Below, in pieces: positions 62,039 through 64,000 of a stretch of 64,000 nt of DNA. The notes beneath the pieces were generated by a model. That model searched no databases and was not told the origin of the DNA. It worked only from the letters and a program-made list of their open reading frames with translations. Source of the DNA: Candidatus Pantoea deserta (GTDB lineage Bacteria; Pseudomonadota; Gammaproteobacteria; Enterobacterales; Enterobacteriaceae); contig NZ_RMVG01000001.1 of assembly GCF_003813865.1 (NCBI RefSeq), positions 310,001 to 374,000 on the forward strand, written 5' to 3'. How positions within the stretch are numbered: position 1 is the first letter of the stretch; every line of letters starts with the position of its first letter. The translations under genes and the position numbers were made by a program.

Positions 62039-62140
62039 GGTAATGTCCTTTTTGTGGTTGCAGTCAAGTACAGCGCTTTAAGCATAGACTGCTTATGGCT
62101 GAACGTACTGATACGCACAGAAAAAGGTTGTCAAACGGGA

Positions 62141-62269
62141 CTATTTTGCCGCACGCGAAATGGCGCTGCCGAGGTGGGAAACATCTTCGCCAAAACCGTG
62201 AAAAGTATTACAGGCGCTGAGTGCGCAGCAGGCCAGCAGCACCAGAGTGAAAAACGTGGGATTTTTCAT
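62141..62269 (-). CDS. ecnA: Entericidin A lipoprotein
   Basis: This is a 42-residue lipoprotein from the ATG at 62269. A hydrophobic signal (TFFTLVLLACCALSA) leads to lipobox Cys20 in LSAC. NTFHGFGEDVSHLGSAISRA then parallels E. coli EcnA NTARGFGEDIKHLGNSISRA. EcnA is described as the antidote to EcnB. The pair lies between efp and blc. E. coli has sugE between ecnB and blc; it is absent here. The 102-bp gap to ecnB would carry the separate ecnB promoter. Confidence 0.9.
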   Translation of the reverse strand: MKNPTFFTLVLLACCALSACNTFHGFGEDVSHLGSAISRAAK

Positions 62270-62290
62270 TCTTCGTCACTCACAAAAGAA

Positions 62291-62314
62291 AAGGCGCATC
62301 TCAGGATGCGCCTT
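62291..62314 (-). terminator. Terminator of efp
   Basis: AAGGCGCATC-tcag-GATGCGCCTT is a perfect 10-bp stem. On the minus strand it is followed by TTCTTTTGTG. It lies six bases after the efp stop. Confidence 0.85.
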
Positions 62315-62319
62315 CGCAC

Positions 62320-62886
62320 TTATTTAACGCGTGATACGTATTCGCCAGAGCGGGTGTCTACTTTAACCACCTCGCCAATCTGTACGAACAGCGGCACTTT
62401 AACCACTGCGCCTGTCGCCAGGGTAGCCGGTTTGCCGCCGGTGCCTGCGGTGTCGCCTTTCAGACCCGGATCGGTTTCAATCACTTCGGATTCGATAAAG
62501 TTAGGCGCCTGCACGGCGATCGCTTTGTTGTTCCACAGGGTGACGATACACTCTGCATTGTCCTGAAGCCACTTCTGCACGTCTTCCAGCACTTTCGACT
62601 CAACCTGATACTGTTCGAAAGTTTCCGGGTGCATAAAGTAGTAGAAGTCGCCGTCGTTGTAAGAGTATTGCAGCGTCATATCGACAACATCCGCGCCTTC
62701 CGCTGAGTCGGTAGACTTGAAGGTTTTCTCAACGCGAGTACCGGTCAGCAGACGACGCATTTTAACGCGGGCGAATGCCTGGCCTTTACCCGGCTTAACG
62801 AACTCACTGGACTCGATGGCATACGGCTCGCCTTCGAACATGATTTTAAGACCGGAACGAAAATCGTTGCTAAGATAAGTCGCCAT
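62320..62886 (-). CDS. efp: Translation elongation factor P
   Basis: EF-P relieves ribosome stalling at polyproline stretches. The product is 188 residues from the ATG at 62886 ([16 protein letters not shown]). Lys34 in VKPGKGQAF is the residue that EpmA beta-lysylates. The three OB/KOW domains are intact, and the C-terminal [12 protein letters not shown] matches E. coli. An upstream in-frame extension overlaps the divergent epmB start and is not conserved. It is divergent from epmB, with 41 bp between the starts. Confidence 0.98.
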   Translation of the reverse strand: MATYLSNDFRSGLKIMFEGEPYAIESSEFVKPGKGQAFARVKMRRLLTGTRVEKTFKSTDSAEGADVVDMTLQYSYNDGDFYYFMHPETFEQYQVESKVLEDVQKWLQDNAECIVTLWNNKAIAVQAPNFIESEVIETDPGLKGDTAGTGGKPATLATGAVVKVPLFVQIGEVVKVDTRSGEYVSRVK

Positions 62887-62927
62887 AAAGGCCCTCTGTA
62901 AATATTGAACTGGTAATAGCCAAAAAA

Positions 62928-63956
62928 ATGGCACACATTGTAACCCTAAAAACCCCTTCCAGAGAAGATTGGTTGCAGCAACTTGCTGATGTTGTCACCG
63001 AACCCGATGAATTGCTGCAACTTTTAGGCCTTGATCAGCATACTGAACTGGCGTCTGGCAGCGATGCGCGGCGTCTGTTCGCGCTGCGCGTGCCGCGCGC
63101 CTTTATCGCCCGCATGAAGCCGGGCGATGCGCAGGACCCTTTACTGCTCCAGGTGCTTACCCAGCGCCAGGAGTTTATCCAGGCGCCAGGCTACAGCACC
63201 GATCCGCTCGACGAGCAGAGCAGCGTCGTGCCGGGCTTATTGCATAAATACAGAAACCGCGCGCTGCTGCTGGTCAAGGGCGGCTGCGCGGTCAACTGCC
63301 GCTACTGCTTCCGCCGCCATTTCCCCTATCAGGATAATCAGGGCAACAAGCGCAACTGGCAGACGGCAATTGACTATATTGCCGCCCATCCTGAGCTGGA
63401 TGAGATTATCTTTTCCGGCGGCGATCCGCTGATGGCGAAGGATCATGAACTGGCGTGGCTAATTGACGCGCTGGCGCAGATCCCGCACCTGAAGCGCCTG
63501 CGCATTCACAGCCGCCTGCCAGTGGTGATCCCGGCGCGCATTACCGACGAGCTGTGCCGGCTGCTGGCCGACACGCGTTTGCAGGTATTGATGGTGACGC
63601 ATATCAACCACGCGCAGGAAATCGACGCGGCGCTGGCGCAGGCGATGCAGCGCCTGCGGCGCGCTGACGTAACGCTGCTGAACCAGAGCGTGCTGCTGCG
63701 CGGCGTTAACGATGACGCCGGCACGCTGGCCGATCTCAGTAACGCGCTGTTCGACGCGGGGATTCTGCCCTACTACCTGCATGTGCTGGATAAGGTGCAG
63801 GGAGCCGCGCACTTCTTTGTCTCCGATGAAAAAGCGCGCGCGCTGGTACGTGAACTACTGAGTCGGGTTTCGGGCTATATGGTGCCGAAGCTGGCGCGCG
63901 AAATTGGCGGAGAGCCAAGTAAGACGCCGCTCGATCTACAGCTGCGCCAGGAATAG
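62928..63956 (+). CDS. epmB: EF-P lysine 2,3-aminomutase EpmB
   Basis: EpmB (YjeK) is a radical-SAM, PLP-dependent enzyme that makes (R)-beta-lysine for EF-P modification. The product is 342 residues, as in E. coli. The radical-SAM cluster motif CxxxCxxC is Cys120-Cys124-Cys127 in [29 protein letters not shown] and the PLP lysine region [11 protein letters not shown] are conserved, and it ends [11 protein letters not shown]. It is divergent from efp; the two starts are very close, so promoters probably overlap. Confidence 0.97.
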   Translation: MAHIVTLKTPSREDWLQQLADVVTEPDELLQLLGLDQHTELASGSDARRLFALRVPRAFIARMKPGDAQDPLLLQVLTQRQEFIQAPGYSTDPLDEQSSVVPGLLHKYRNRALLLVKGGCAVNCRYCFRRHFPYQDNQGNKRNWQTAIDYIAAHPELDEIIFSGGDPLMAKDHELAWLIDALAQIPHLKRLRIHSRLPVVIPARITDELCRLLADTRLQVLMVTHINHAQEIDAALAQAMQRLRRADVTLLNQSVLLRGVNDDAGTLADLSNALFDAGILPYYLHVLDKVQGAAHFFVSDEKARALVRELLSRVSGYMVPKLAREIGGEPSKTPLDLQLRQE

Positions 63957-63965
63957 TATTTCAGA

Positions 63966-63988
63966 CAGCGGACGGGAGTCCGCTGTTT
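63966..63988 (+). terminator. Probable terminator of epmB
   Basis: CAGCGGAC-ggga-GTCCGCTG is a perfect 8-bp stem, nine bases after the epmB stop, followed by TTTAC. The short T-run and the window edge limit certainty. Confidence 0.65.
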
Positions 63989-64000
63989 ACAGGCGCTCAA

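Overview
The window is a chromosomal segment of a gamma-proteobacterium of the order Enterobacterales. Almost every gene is a close full-length relative of an Escherichia coli gene. Gene order and content suggest the Erwiniaceae (Pantoea/Mixta/Erwinia type), but that placement is an inference from memory of synteny, not a computed result. No rRNA, tRNA, insertion sequence, prophage or CRISPR array was seen.

Layout. (1) 1-5.5 kb: start of folP, then ftsH, rlmE, yhbY, greA and dacB, the classical housekeeping block around the ftsH locus. (2) 5.5-7.2 kb: a PmrA/PmrB (BasR/BasS) two-component system directly behind dacB. (3) 7.2-25.5 kb: a complete enterobactin locus apart from entD: fepA; fes-ybdZ-entF; fepDGC; entS; fepB; entCEBAH. 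It has three divergent intergenic regions, each with a Fur-box-like sequence. In E. coli dacB is followed almost at once by obgE, so the siderophore locus occupies a different chromosomal site here. (4) 25.5-30.6 kb: obgE, rpmA, rplU, ispB, sfsB and murA. (5) 30.7-42.4 kb: ibaG, the mlaFEDCB phospholipid-transport operon, yrbG, kdsD-kdsC-lptC-lptA-lptB (Kdo synthesis and LPS export), and rpoN-hpf-ptsN-rapZ-ptsO. (6) 42.4-47.2 kb: mtgA, a long gap, the ArcZ small RNA, arcB and a second long gap; elbB and yhcC, which E. coli has here, are missing. (7) 47.2-53.1 kb: gltB-gltD glutamate synthase. (8) 53.2-60.1 kb: sspB-sspA, rpsI-rplM, zapE, zapG, degQ and degS. (9) 60.2-64 kb: epmA, blc, ecnB, ecnA, efp and epmB. 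This is a block from elsewhere in the E. coli map, joined directly behind degS.

How the genes work together. The envelope theme is strong: outer-membrane lipid asymmetry (mla), LPS assembly (kds/lpt), LPS modification control (pmrAB), peptidoglycan (murA, dacB, mtgA), and periplasmic proteolysis and stress signalling (degQ, degS, ftsH). The iron locus encodes synthesis (EntCBAEFH, YbdZ), export (EntS), outer-membrane uptake (FepA), periplasmic binding (FepB), inner-membrane transport (FepDGC) and iron release (Fes). Its phosphopantetheinyl transferase must be encoded elsewhere. The last block carries the EF-P modification system: EpmB and EpmA act on Lys34 of EF-P, and all three genes lie within 4 kb.

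Several features are too short for ordinary ORF calling and were found by reading the sequence: the ArcZ sRNA, the entericidin genes ecnA and ecnB, the truncated folP start, and a possible 48-residue membrane peptide in the gap before arcZ.
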